From positions 527,715 to 591,714 of the forward strand of contig VUYV01000228.1 in assembly GCA_008711295.1 (NCBI GenBank): 64,000 bases of DNA. Reading direction: 5' to 3'. A program made the position numbers and the translations under genes. This DNA comes from Anarhynchus alexandrinus (Eukaryota > Chordata > Aves > Charadriiformes > Charadriidae). Within the stretch, counting starts at the first letter, position 1; each line of letters begins with the position of its first letter. Positions 36,961-47,955 of this stretch are shown here, one piece after another. Under the pieces are notes generated by a model, which searched no databases, had not been told where the DNA came from, and saw only the letters and a program-made list of their open reading frames with translations.

Positions 36961-38305
36961 GAATCACAGAATCATAGAATTGTCTTGGTTGGAACCAACC
37001 TTTAAGATCATCGAGTCCAACCATTTACCTTACACTGCCAAGTCCACCACTAAACCATGTCCCTAAGCACCACATCTACTCATCTTGTAAATACCTCCAG
37101 GGATGGTAATTCAACCACTTCCCTGGGAAGCCTATTCCAATGCTTGATAACCTTTTCTGTGAAGAAATTTTTCCTGATATCCATCCTAAACCTTCCCTTG
37201 TGCAACTTGAGGCCATTTCGTCTTGTCTTACCACTTGTTACCTGGGAGAAGAGACCAACCCCCACCTCGCTAGAGCCTCCTTTCAGATAGTTGTAGAGAG
37301 TGATAAGGTCTTCCCTCAGCCTCCTTTTCTCAAGGCTAAACAATGCTAGTTGCCTCAGCTGCTCCCCATAAGACTTGTTCTCCAGATCCCTCTGCAGCTT
37401 CATTGCCCTTCTCTGGACGTGCTCCAGAACCTAGGGCTGCGTGTAGCCCTTCCCGGGTCCTGCTGGCCACACTGTTCCTGATACAAGCCAGGATGCTATT
37501 GGCCTTCTCGGCCACCCAGGCACACTGCTGGCTCATATTCAGCTGGCTGTCAGCCAACGCCCCCAGGTCCTTTTCTGCTGGGCAGCTTTCCAGCCACTCT
37601 TCCCCAAGCCTGTAGCACTGCATGGGGTTGTTGTGACCTTGGCCTTGTTGAATCTCGTACCATTGGCCTCAGCCCATCAATCCAGCCTGTCCAGATCCCT
37701 CTGTAGAGTCTTACAACCGTCAAAGCAGATCAACAATCCTGCCCAACTTGATGTTGTCTGCAACATCAAGGACCTCATCCAGGTCCTTGATAAAGATATT
37801 AAAAAGAACAGGCCCCAATACCGAGCCCTGGGGAACACCACTTGTGACCAGCCACCAACTGGATTTATCTCCATTCACCACCACTCTTTCAGCCCAGCCA
37901 TCCAGACATTTTTTTACCCAGTGAAGCGTGCGCCCATCCAAGCCATGAGCAGCCAGTTTTTCCAGGAGAACGCTGTGGGAAATGGTGTTGAAGGCTTTAC
38001 TAAAGTCCAGGTCAACAACATCCATGGCCTTTCCCTCATCCACTAAGTGGGTCACCTTAGGACCTACCTTTCATGAACCCATGCTGATTGGGCCTGGTCA
38101 CCTGATTGACCTGCATGTGCTGCATAATGGCACTCAAGATGATCTGTTCCATAACCTTCCCTGGTATTGAGGTCAGCCTAACAGGCCTGTAGTTCCCCAG
38201 GTCCTCCTTCCAGCCCTTCTTGTGGATGGGTGTCACATTTGCTAATCTCCAGTCAACTGGGACCTCCCCAGTTAGCCTCAACTGCTGATAAATGATGGAA
38301 AGATC
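36961..38305 (-). mobile_element. CR1 LINE, 5'-truncated (inside repeat copy 1)
   Basis: Minus-strand CR1 of about 1.35 kb. The 3' end is excellent: octamer-like repeats (GAATCACAGAATCATAGAATTG on the plus strand) followed by TTGGTTGGAACCAACC and GATCATCGAGTCCAACC. The 5' limit near 38305 lies just upstream of the segment encoding LSIIYQQ, so the ORF1 and endonuclease parts are missing. Internal deletions remove parts of ORF2 (see the pseudogene entry). It belongs to a different subfamily from the copy at 6-7.5 kb, judged by [15 protein letters not shown] in place of KKVIRSSQHGFTKGKS. The duplicate at 39469-40813 is identical. Confidence 0.95.
37080..38305 (-). pseudogene. CR1 ORF2 reverse-transcriptase remnant (copy 1)
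   Basis: RT-coding remnant broken into pieces. 38057-38305 encodes TGEVPVDWRLANVTPIHKKG and NYRPV and breaks after KGRS, where a short deletion and frameshift remove the CLTNLI-type segment. 37720-38055 holds the palm: DLDFSKAF at about 37990-38010 with the first catalytic Asp present, and an intact SGVPQGS at about 37822-37842. The catalytic FADD is shortened and altered to VADN (37753-37764). 37336-37623 encodes the connection ([17 protein letters not shown]) and then an internal deletion joins unrelated frames. 37080-37403 encodes the C-terminal part ([12 protein letters not shown], then [15 protein letters not shown]). The copy cannot be active. Confidence 0.9.
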
Positions 38306-38821
38306 ATGTAGGCTAAGGAGAAACAAAGTATGGCTAGTAACTTCTAAAGTCAAACTAGTGACAGGAAGAGACAGCTGGGAAGAGTAAGGATAAGGTACTA
38401 CCAAAGTCAACAACAGATTAGGGCAGAAACTTCAGAGCTATAAAGCTTCCAATGGTATGATGCAGCTACTGCTAGGAGAGACAGACCTGTAAGAGAAATT
38501 GCAAAAATTTGGTTTTATTGATAATAGCGTGTTACAAGTTTGCCAAGTCTCATAGTCCTGTAAGAGTCTTCAGTAGGTAGGAACTGTGAGAAGCATTGTG
38601 TCTGGGATGTTAGAGGGGAAACTTACAAGACAACTTTTTTTCAGGGATGATGAAAGTGGTAGCAAAACTGAAGAACCATTTTTGCAATTTATATTTAAGG
38701 AAGTTCAGTTCTCGACTAGTTATTTCTACAGAAACAGAGTTTGGAAAATTGTCTGCTTTACGGTCAGATTTCTGTATACTGGCAAAGCAGTCCATCAGCT
38801 GTCACATTTTAGGCAGCAGAT

Positions 38822-38822
38822 N
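38822..38822. other. Single undetermined base (assembly join)
   Basis: The only N noticed in the window, exactly between the end of repeat copy 1 and the start of copy 2. Some scaffolders write a 1-base gap when two contigs are inferred to overlap but were not merged. Confidence 0.9.
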
Positions 38823-39468
38823 TTAAACATGAGGGTCCTGTAAACTATACTTTTTAACATTGTACAGAAACAGATCATTGCACAAAAAACTTCCAGCAAG
38901 TGTAGCATAAAATAGCCACATTTTACAAGTAATTTGCTGTCCTTGATACCCCTTCAGCTAAACTTCATCTTCTCACTCTATATTTAGAGCAGTCCAATTA
39001 ATATGTGCCATTAATAAGGCATCAGCAGGCTTTAATTTGGAAAGGGAAACATCCAATTTAAAATTAAACAAAGGATAAGACTTAATTAATGGGCAACTAG
39101 AATATTCTTGTAAGAACTTGGTTCGTTGTTTTTGAGCTAGTTGTTCTTCAGCTATTAGATGCATCTAGGTTATCTGAACTTCTTATTACATAAAATGAGA
39201 CAGAGCAGTTTGGTGTTGTACAAAAGGTATCAGCATGTCTTCCAATATATTTTAGGCTGCTTCTTCAAGATGTTTTGTATTAGTGTGGAACTTTTGTGGT
39301 TTCTTCTCCTTGCCCCTCCTCATCAATTTTAAAGGCCATAAAATATTATTAATGTTATAGCAGCAGTTCTCAGTTGAGACCTGCAGACTACTTGTGTTGA
39401 CGTTACATTGCTTCTTTTCTTCCTTTTAATTTGCGAGCATCACTACAAGCAACCATATCTTTTATGAA

Positions 39469-40813
39469 GAATCACAGAATCATAGAATTGTCTTGGTTGG
39501 AACCAACCTTTAAGATCATCGAGTCCAACCATTTACCTTACACTGCCAAGTCCACCACTAAACCATGTCCCTAAGCACCACATCTACTCATCTTGTAAAT
39601 ACCTCCAGGGATGGTAATTCAACCACTTCCCTGGGAAGCCTATTCCAATGCTTGATAACCTTTTCTGTGAAGAAATTTTTCCTGATATCCATCCTAAACC
39701 TTCCCTTGTGCAACTTGAGGCCATTTCGTCTTGTCTTACCACTTGTTACCTGGGAGAAGAGACCAACCCCCACCTCGCTAGAGCCTCCTTTCAGATAGTT
39801 GTAGAGAGTGATAAGGTCTTCCCTCAGCCTCCTTTTCTCAAGGCTAAACAATGCTAGTTGCCTCAGCTGCTCCCCATAAGACTTGTTCTCCAGATCCCTC
39901 TGCAGCTTCATTGCCCTTCTCTGGACGTGCTCCAGAACCTAGGGCTGCGTGTAGCCCTTCCCGGGTCCTGCTGGCCACACTGTTCCTGATACAAGCCAGG
40001 ATGCTATTGGCCTTCTCGGCCACCCAGGCACACTGCTGGCTCATATTCAGCTGGCTGTCAGCCAACGCCCCCAGGTCCTTTTCTGCTGGGCAGCTTTCCA
40101 GCCACTCTTCCCCAAGCCTGTAGCACTGCATGGGGTTGTTGTGACCTTGGCCTTGTTGAATCTCGTACCATTGGCCTCAGCCCATCAATCCAGCCTGTCC
40201 AGATCCCTCTGTAGAGTCTTACAACCGTCAAAGCAGATCAACAATCCTGCCCAACTTGATGTTGTCTGCAACATCAAGGACCTCATCCAGGTCCTTGATA
40301 AAGATATTAAAAAGAACAGGCCCCAATACCGAGCCCTGGGGAACACCACTTGTGACCAGCCACCAACTGGATTTATCTCCATTCACCACCACTCTTTCAG
40401 CCCAGCCATCCAGACATTTTTTTACCCAGTGAAGCGTGCGCCCATCCAAGCCATGAGCAGCCAGTTTTTCCAGGAGAACGCTGTGGGAAATGGTGTTGAA
40501 GGCTTTACTAAAGTCCAGGTCAACAACATCCATGGCCTTTCCCTCATCCACTAAGTGGGTCACCTTAGGACCTACCTTTCATGAACCCATGCTGATTGGG
40601 CCTGGTCACCTGATTGACCTGCATGTGCTGCATAATGGCACTCAAGATGATCTGTTCCATAACCTTCCCTGGTATTGAGGTCAGCCTAACAGGCCTGTAG
40701 TTCCCCAGGTCCTCCTTCCAGCCCTTCTTGTGGATGGGTGTCACATTTGCTAATCTCCAGTCAACTGGGACCTCCCCAGTTAGCCTCAACTGCTGATAAA
40801 TGATGGAAAGATC
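39469..40813 (-). mobile_element. CR1 LINE, 5'-truncated (inside repeat copy 2)
   Basis: Second representation of the CR1 at 36961-38305, offset by 2,508, with the same 3' repeats, truncation point and internal deletions. It should not be counted as a separate insertion. Confidence 0.95.
39588..40813 (-). pseudogene. CR1 ORF2 reverse-transcriptase remnant (copy 2)
   Basis: Same broken RT as in copy 1: the SGVPQGS box is intact (about 40330-40350), FADD is altered to VADN, there is a frameshift after KGRS, and a deletion in the connection region. No independent substitutions were seen between the copies. Confidence 0.9.
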
Positions 40814-41361
40814 ATGTAGGCTAAGGAGAAACAAAGTATGGCTAGTAACTTCTAAAGTCAAACTAGTGACAGGAAGAGACAGCTGGGAAGAGTAAGGATA
40901 AGGTACTACCAAAGTCAACAACAGATTAGGGCAGAAACTTCAGAGCTATAAAGCTTCCAATGGTATGATGCAGCTACTGCTAGGAGAGACAGACCTGTAA
41001 GAGAAATTGCAAAAATTTGGTTTTATTGATAATAGCGTGTTACAAGTTTGCCAAGTCTCATAGTCCTGTAAGAGTCTTCAGTAGGTAGGAACTGTGAGAA
41101 GCATTGTGTCTGGGATGTTAGAGGGGAAACTTACAAGACAACTTTTTTTCAGGGATGATGAAAGTGGTAGCAAAACTGAAGAACCATTTTTGCAATTTAT
41201 ATTTAAGGAAGTTCAGTTCTCGACTAGTTATTTCTACAGAAACAGAGTTTGGAAAATTGTCTGCTTTACGGTCAGATTTCTGTATACTGGCAAAGCAGTC
41301 CATCAGCTGTCACATTTTAGGCAGCAGATACAGCAGCCCCTCACGTCTGTTCTGTTTGCAG

Positions 41362-41411
41362 CTTTGAATGATGACTGTTTCATGTGGGGAGACACTGAGA
41401 GCTTCTTGTTC
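41362..41411 (+). other. Candidate micro-exon, 50 nt, unknown product
   Basis: Flanked by a strong acceptor-like sequence (TCTGTTCTGTTTGCAG, AG at 41360-41361) and GTAAGA at 41412. One frame is open across it (two bases, then 16 codons: LNDDCFMWGDTESFLF); the frame starting at its first base has a stop. It lies 33 bp beyond the end of the 2.5-kb repeat. The peptide is not low complexity but is too short to identify. Phase: enters after one base of a codon, leaves in phase 0. It could be chance. Confidence 0.22.
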
Positions 41412-44400
41412 GTAAGACAGAGATACAACTAATGAAGTTGACAATATCACACAGAGAATACATCAGTTATAACTGAACAGATGTTTTTTAAGGCTTACTG
41501 ATAAATAGTATAAACCTGTAGCATTGAATACATTACAAATTGTCCTTAATAAATTCACATTTGAGAAGAGTATACTGTCTCTAAAGAACATAATCTTTCT
41601 AGTGGGTTTCTTAAATGGAAGCTGTAAATTCTGTTAGTAAGAAGAACTCTTACTTAGAAATAATGAAAAATAATGAACAGTAGTAACTACTACAAGAAAT
41701 AAGCTGCACCTTGGTTTTGGAAAACAAGTGTGAGAGCTTATTGCAGGTCTGTTACAAAGTAATGTGATCAAGTAGAGGGACATGTTTGCACCTGCACGTG
41801 CTCTACTTTCAGCTCCGTGTTGATCCAGCAGATAGAGTAGCAGCCCCACACTTAGGAGGTCTACGTATTGGGCTGTTAAGGGCATCTGTACAACAGAGAA
41901 TGGCAGTAAGTCCTATTGCTGGCTTCCTTCATCAGTAAATATGTTTACCTCTTTTAACTGACAAATTTTGTTCAGTGAGAGAATAGAGGCATTGAATTAG
42001 CAAGATGACTTGAAAGTAAATATTTTTATTACTGTTAAAGATTTTAAAAAAGATTGTATTTTCCCTAAATAGGTTTTTAAGCAATTTAACACACTTACTT
42101 TGACCAGGGGAAATTGTTGCTTTTGAAAATGAAATAGGGATAACTTTGCCTACCTGGTTCTACTTAAAAATGGACATATGCATGTATAAAGCCTATTGTT
42201 ATCCCTGTGAGCTCACCTGTAAGCTCTTAAAGAAGTGCATTTGTAAACCCAGCTGCTCTGTGTTAACTTAAAAGCATCCCTTCATTCAAGTCAACTGAGA
42301 TACCACGTATCTTGCCAGCCTTTGGTATCTGCTGTGTTGGAAAAAAAAAAGTCCTTTCATAAAATCAGATGCAAGGTTGTACTGCATCAGTTGTTATTTT
42401 AAGGATTTATCCATAGCCTTTCAGACTTCATGGTAGGGAAATGCATGGAATACTGACCATTCCCAGTCTTACTGAGAGGGTTTTGCCACTCTGCTTTTCT
42501 GTGCAAGTCTGTCAACATTTGGTCTTAAGATGCCTTGTAGAAGGAAAGCAGAGAATCATGATTCTTCCTATTTTTTGGAGTTACGCATGTCAAATAAAAA
42601 GAAATAATATATCTGTAGGATAAGTCAGTTATTTTGTCTTATTTTGTACTGTTTTGAATTGACATGCTTGAAAGCTGTTGGAGGGAGATAATTTCATCTG
42701 CATGCTGGCTGTTCTTGAATGGGTTTAATGCCTAGAGTTGTTAACATTAGGAGTACGTTGTAGAAAAAGGATGCCATTGCTTTGTTTTTCAGTCTTATCA
42801 CTGGCTAAGAAACCTGAAATATTAGTTTAAAAACACTGTATTTGTCTTCTTGTTTGAGTGGAGAGAAGGGATGTAATAGGGAGAGTTCATTTTGATTTTC
42901 ACATATGAGAAATACCACATCCATCTATTTGCCAATAATTTCAGTGAAACTCTGGAACTATTAAAATAGGATATCATCAGATGCTGGAACTTGGCAATAT
43001 AAGGCAGAAGAAAATTTTAAGACTGTTTTTAAAAAGGGATTTTGTTGACCCCCTGTTTAACCTCACTTCTTTTTAAAATTGACCATTGTGCTTAAGCGTA
43101 CTCTAACATAAAGTCTTTTGACTAGTATAACTGTAAATTTTAATTTCTTTAATGTTAGATAATATGTTCAGAGTACCTTTGGTAGCTGGTTTTGGGAGGC
43201 CTTTTGTTAAAGGTTTTTGTGAAAAGAACTACATGAAACTATCCTTAATGTTTCTATATTCCAGATGATTCTTTATTTTTATTGTAAAACAAAAATATAC
43301 CTAATGGAAGAAAATCCTTCAGTGTATTTCAGACCACTGTTACAAATCTCAAGTATCTTTTCTTCTTCCTTACATCTGTAAAGGAAACAGTCAGGAGGAA
43401 ATTGGTTTATAATTAGGTTAGAGATGCTTATTGTTGAACTGTATTGGCAGGGTTTTTCATCTATAAGCAATGTAAATGTATACTATTTTAGAAAGTAGAA
43501 TTGCTTTTCTTCCATCTTGCACTATTTTGTTTATAAAATGGAGAACTTTATTGAAGCTCTTTCTGAATGCTGAGTTGTACTGTATCTCTGTGAGTTTCTT
43601 GTTGCATCTTCTTTTGAGTGTTTTTGTTAGGGCTTTTAAATTTAAAAAACGCCATCTGAAAAAAAATACTCTCTGATACACCCATGAGAAGAAATTAAGT
43701 TTCTGGTTTTAAGGTGCTTGTTTGCTTCATGTTCTGTTATAACAGATCTGTTTCTTTATTTAAGGAAAATTACTTACTAGGGCATTACAAGTTTGTGTTG
43801 CACAAAATCCACCTATAATGAACTCACATTTAAAAAGATGCCGAATATGTGTTAATTCTTATACAACAATTAATTATCAGGAATTATAATCGCTAATATT
43901 ATTCCTTCTGAAGCAGAAGTGTATGTGCTTGTCCCTATTTGACAAAATTAATCTGTGTTTCCAGTATAAAGTCTATCTTACTTCAGTTCCTAAGAAGTTA
44001 ATTGTGTTTTCCACATAAATAATACTGTATTTGTGTGGACAGGATAGCCTGATCTGTTCTCAAATCATCCATTTGTATGCTTTCAGCATTACTGTAGAGG
44101 CCTCTGCAGTGCAGAGTGTAATTAGGCCAGATTAAAAGACTGTAGGAATTTTGACAGTGAGAGTTGGGTAGAATAAAAACAACAGACTTCAGGAGAAAAA
44201 TCCAATAAATTTTGGTGAAATGCTGCAATACACCTCAAACCATTACTGGAAATTGTCAAAGGTTTTTAAACTTGTTAGGAGACCTACTGTGTCTTTGCTA
44301 ACTTGTATTCATAAGATGCATCCCACCTAAAACTGTTTGAGATGCAGAAATCAGTTTTATTTAAATAGAACAGAGAAAATACTGATCTTGTTGCATTTTG

Positions 44401-47400
44401 AGCTTAAAGGGCTTTCAGGCTTGCCTTTACAGGGACACTGCAGTATGTGTTTAAGACCACACAACAGACAGGGTTTTTGGCAAATCCCTTTTTTGGGTGT
44501 TGGCCTTGGCATGCCAATGATTGGACCGTTGGCTTTTCTGAATCCTCATCTAGCATATACCTCTACCCCATCTGATGTTCAAGGAAGCACAACTGTGTAA
44601 CATTACTTACATCATGGATCCTACATCTCGAATCAGTCTTCTAGGTATCTCCCTGTGCAACCTCTTAAGTTCAGTTAGAGAGCTTGCTTCAACATGAAGA
44701 GTATAAATGTATTGATATTTTCGGGTGCTATATCTAAAAATGTGGGATTTTTGACCACTAAATAGTACACTGAAGTTGAAAAACCATACAGCTAGACAGC
44801 TGTATATTTACATACCCTATGAGAATCTCTCCTAATCCTTCCAGTACTATGTGAAAACCAGTGGAAAAGTGGAGAGAGAAGTGCAGATCAAAAAAAAAGT
44901 TTATTTGTCAAAACATTAAACACAACAAATTATGATAATTACGATTAGATATCCACTTTTAATGAATTCAGCTGGAGGCCATTCACCAGATTTTTTTGAA
45001 TGCTACCTACTAAAATTTTTTGTATTAGATGTTAAGATTTGTGTTTGTGGAAACCACATGTGAAATAGCATATCTTCTTTTTCTCCTTCAGGGAGAGTCT
45101 GTGGTTTCATTCATGAAAGTAATTTCTTTCTTCTATCAGCTGGTCTACAGAACTTTATTTCAAACATTGTGTACCAGAGCAACATAAGTTCTTGCTTCAG
45201 AGAATAATTATATATTTCTATCTTCACAATAAGACTTGACAGACATAATTTAATTGCTCTGTCATTTACTGTTTTTATTCTGAAATGATTTATTCAACTT
45301 TCAAATTGGATAAAGCAAACATTGAGACTTCTACAAAACAGAAGTCTATGAGGTTGAATAACACTTCCTGATTTTCCTACTGTAATGGTGGGCTTTCATC
45401 AATGTAGTGTTAAGCTTGTCATCCACAGAGAATATTCAGTCATACAGTTGTGAAGATAAGGAAGCCATAGTTTTAGTTTTGAAATTGTGATGTTAACCTG
45501 ATAATTAATTTCAGAAAGTATTTTGTTCTTTAGAATACTATATTCCTTCGAGTAAATCTTCCCTCATGTCTATCTGCATATTTTATTTATTGATTTAAAC
45601 TAGCTTAATTTTGTTTTGTTGACAAATTGAAAATAAAACTTTTCAGTAAATTTCAAGATTTACTGAAATGGATGCCTGGGAAGGCCCGCTGTTTTGAGTG
45701 AATTCTGGCAGTCTTAAAAAAACAAAAACAAACAAAAAATATACCTTAGTTTTCAGCTGCAAATCCACTGCACAGCCCAGTGATGTTTGTAGTTGCAAAT
45801 GGATCCTTAGCAAATGTGAAAGGAGTCTCAGTTCTAGTGTCCTTGCTAGTTGCTAGAATAGAACTTTAAATTTTCCTCTTCTCTCCATTTCAAATTAATT
45901 ATTCACAACCTGCCAGTATCATCACCTTAGGATAATGTGATTTTATGATGCTGCTACCATAGGCTAAAGAATATCCAGAAAAAATAAGAAAGCTGGAGAA
46001 GCTGACCATTCTAAACTTTGGCCTTAGCTTATGCCATTTATTACTGAATATTGATGTAACTCCTATAATCTTTGATATGAATCCCCGATACTGTGTAGAA
46101 AAGCAGACAAAGAAACATTTCTGCAATGCAAAGCTGCAGAATGTTATTTTGCTGAATTCAACAGTAATCATTGGGATTCAAGTGGAATCTGCTTTAGTGA
46201 AAAAATGTTGCTGGATCTATTTATTTTTTCCTCTTCAAAATATAAAGCAGCAAGAAGAGAAGACATTCAGCAGTAATTATCATATAATAACATTTTCCTT
46301 TCACTGTAGTTCATCCAATGTTTTTGCTACAAGCATATCCTACTTCAGATCATACTAACCAGTAGTATAGAGATACAGTACATATAGATAGACTTCAATA
46401 TAGAAAGACTACTGTTTCCTAATGGAAAATGTTGACTCCTTTTTACTTTAAATCTGCACTTAATAGAATTTTTCATTCTTATGAAAAGAGTGAAAAATGA
46501 TCAGGAAAATACAAAGGCAACTGGGTTTGTCTTCACTAAGTTCAATTTTCTGTGGTTTGAAGTGGCAAATACACTTATATATATGTGCACATATATATCT
46601 TTATGTACCAATAATAAAGGTGAAATATTGGAAATATGAAGCAGATAGCAACTGTGAGCTCCAGTTAGTAAAGAAAATGAGATTTAGTAGAACCTACTGA
46701 AAGAGCAGTCTTCCAGTTCTTAGGTTGTTAAACTAAGTGAAGATGATCTTGTCTAACACATACTGCAAATCAGTAATCTATATTAAATTTTAATTGTTGG
46801 TTGGTGGTTGTTGTTGTTGCAACAAGGAAAAGGCATGTAGTTTTAAAAGCATGTTCAAATCTTCTTCTGATACTATTTGTTGCCAACATAGCAAAGTAAA
46901 AAAACATATTTTGCCCATCAGGAAACATTTTACTAATGAAAAACACTGTAAATTGTTATGAATCTTAGCTATCTAAGACACCTGTTGGAAGGAGGACATT
47001 TGGAGGGAATTGGACTTGTAGAAGTTGGCTATCCAGTAGTTAGAGGATATCGTTATTTTTTAAATTGGTTGAAGCCAGTGTATGCTTTGTGTGTTACTGA
47101 GTACACAGGTGTATTCTGGATTCTGTATTACTTCTATTCTTGTTTGTGATCAAGTTGCCACGTGGATGCTGCAGCTGTACAGCATTTATGATAGCAGACC
47201 TGGCTATTAGTGCAGACCGTAGAGTGCCGAGGATGCACAGGAAATGTAGGCAGTGCTTATTGGTGATGACCACCTTCTGCTGAAAGGGTGGTGATCAATT
47301 CCCATATTCATAAAGTATCTGAATTTGGTAGTGGGACTTGAGGAGTAAAAATTGCTTTTTAATTTTGGGCTTCTGCAGCAATACCTATTTTTGCTAGTAG

Positions 47401-47434
47401 AGCAGGGTGGGGAAGTGGGACAGAGCAGTTGGGG
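41412..47434. other. AT-rich sequence, no gene seen
   Basis: No recognised coding frame or transposon. There is an 11-bp perfect-stem hairpin at 45641-45668. The longest frames (about 93 codons at 46077-46358) look like noise. Confidence 0.55.
45641..45668. repeat. Perfect 11-bp stem, 6-nt loop hairpin
   Basis: TTTCAGTAAAT, loop TTCAAG, ATTTACTGAAA. Mostly A/T arms. Function unknown. Confidence 0.65.
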
Positions 47435-47453
47435 GTGTGTGTGTGTGTGTGTG
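47435..47453. repeat. (GT)9 microsatellite
   Basis: Nine GT units preceded by GGGG. It faces a CA-repeat about 150 bp downstream on the same strand, so the two are mutually complementary. Confidence 0.95.
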
Positions 47454-47594
47454 GTTCACTCCCGCTAATGTGGTATTGCATTGCCAAGTAATTTTCTGAG
47501 ATATTGGGGAATATATTCTTTGGGTTGTGCAAGAAAAGAATACTTGCTGTGTAACTGAGGCTGTTAATCTTCCAGGTAATATGTGGTTATCTTG

Positions 47595-47627
47595 GTGCAC
47601 GTGCACACACACACATGCACACACAAA
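47595..47627. repeat. (CA)n interrupted microsatellite
   Basis: GTGCACGTGCACACACACAC followed by ATGCACACACAAAC. It ends directly at the presumed LTR boundary at 47629. Confidence 0.9.
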
Positions 47628-47628
47628 C

Positions 47629-47955
47629 TGTGGTGGGTTGACCTTGACTGGCTGCCAGATGCCCACCCAGCTCCTCTTTCGCTGTCCCTCCTCAACAGGA
47701 CAAGGGGAAAACATAAGACAGAAAAGCTAGTGGGTTGAAATAGACAGGGAGATCACTTACCAATAAGGGTCACAGGCAAAACAGACTCAATTTGGGGAAA
47801 ATTAATTTTGTTTATTGCCAATTAAAAATACACTAGGATGGAGAAAAGCAAAGACAAAATGAAAAACATCTTCCCCCCCCCCCCGTTTCTTCCCAGGCTC
47901 AACTTTACTCCTTCATTCCCGACTCTTTGTCCTCCTTCCCCCCAGAGCACCCTGT
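47629..47955 (-). mobile_element. Endogenous retrovirus LTR fragment
   Basis: A recognisable bird LTR type. On the plus strand it begins TGTGGTGGGTTGACC, followed by a CCAGATGCCCACC word, CAGGGAGATCACTTACCAAT, TCACAGGCAAAACAGACTC and TTGGGGAAAATTAATTTTG. The minus strand has AATAAA (complement of TTTATT near 47809-47814) upstream of an end reading ...CCACCACA, so the LTR most likely reads on the minus strand and 47629 is its 3' terminus. Only about 325 bp remain; the match fades after a C-tract and CTCAACTTTACTCC near 47890-47955. No internal gag, pol or env sequence is seen beside it. Family name not assigned; the recognition is from memory. Confidence 0.75.
47873..47884. repeat. C12 homopolymer inside the LTR fragment
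   Basis: Twelve consecutive C. Prone to sequencing and replication slippage, so its length is uncertain. Confidence 0.9.

Larger units (their letters stand above)
36315..38821 (+). repeat. Direct repeat copy 1 (2,507 bp)
   Basis: From TTAAACATGAGGGTCC to GCAGAT. The same sequence recurs at a constant offset of 2,508 at 38823-41329; every comparison I made, including all translated frames, is identical. It contains about 650 bp of unique sequence, a CR1 copy and about 515 bp of unique sequence. Copy 1 ends at the single N (38822) and copy 2 starts right after it. This is most simply one genomic segment represented twice in the assembly. Confidence 0.93.
38823..41329 (+). repeat. Direct repeat copy 2 (2,507 bp)
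   Basis: Identical to 36315-38821 in everything compared. Its left edge starts abruptly after the N, while its right edge runs without a break into unique sequence (GCAGATACAGCAGCCCC). Copy 1 has the mirror pattern: unique sequence on its left and an abrupt end at the N. Confidence 0.93.

Noticed and set aside
37633..38046. 137-codon plus-strand frame (and the same at 40141-40554)
   Set aside because: Antisense of CR1 ORF2; the low stop density comes from the coding strand opposite.
36315..41329. A genuine recent tandem duplication, or two CR1 insertions
   Set aside because: Identity without differences plus an N exactly at the join is better explained by unmerged contig overlap; kept as the alternative to test.
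44560..44690. Minus-strand donor-like GTAAGT with a short open frame
   Set aside because: No credible acceptor with a pyrimidine tract; the frame is short.
47394..47714. 106-codon minus-strand frame
   Set aside because: Runs through GT/CA microsatellites and an LTR end; not a protein-coding gene.
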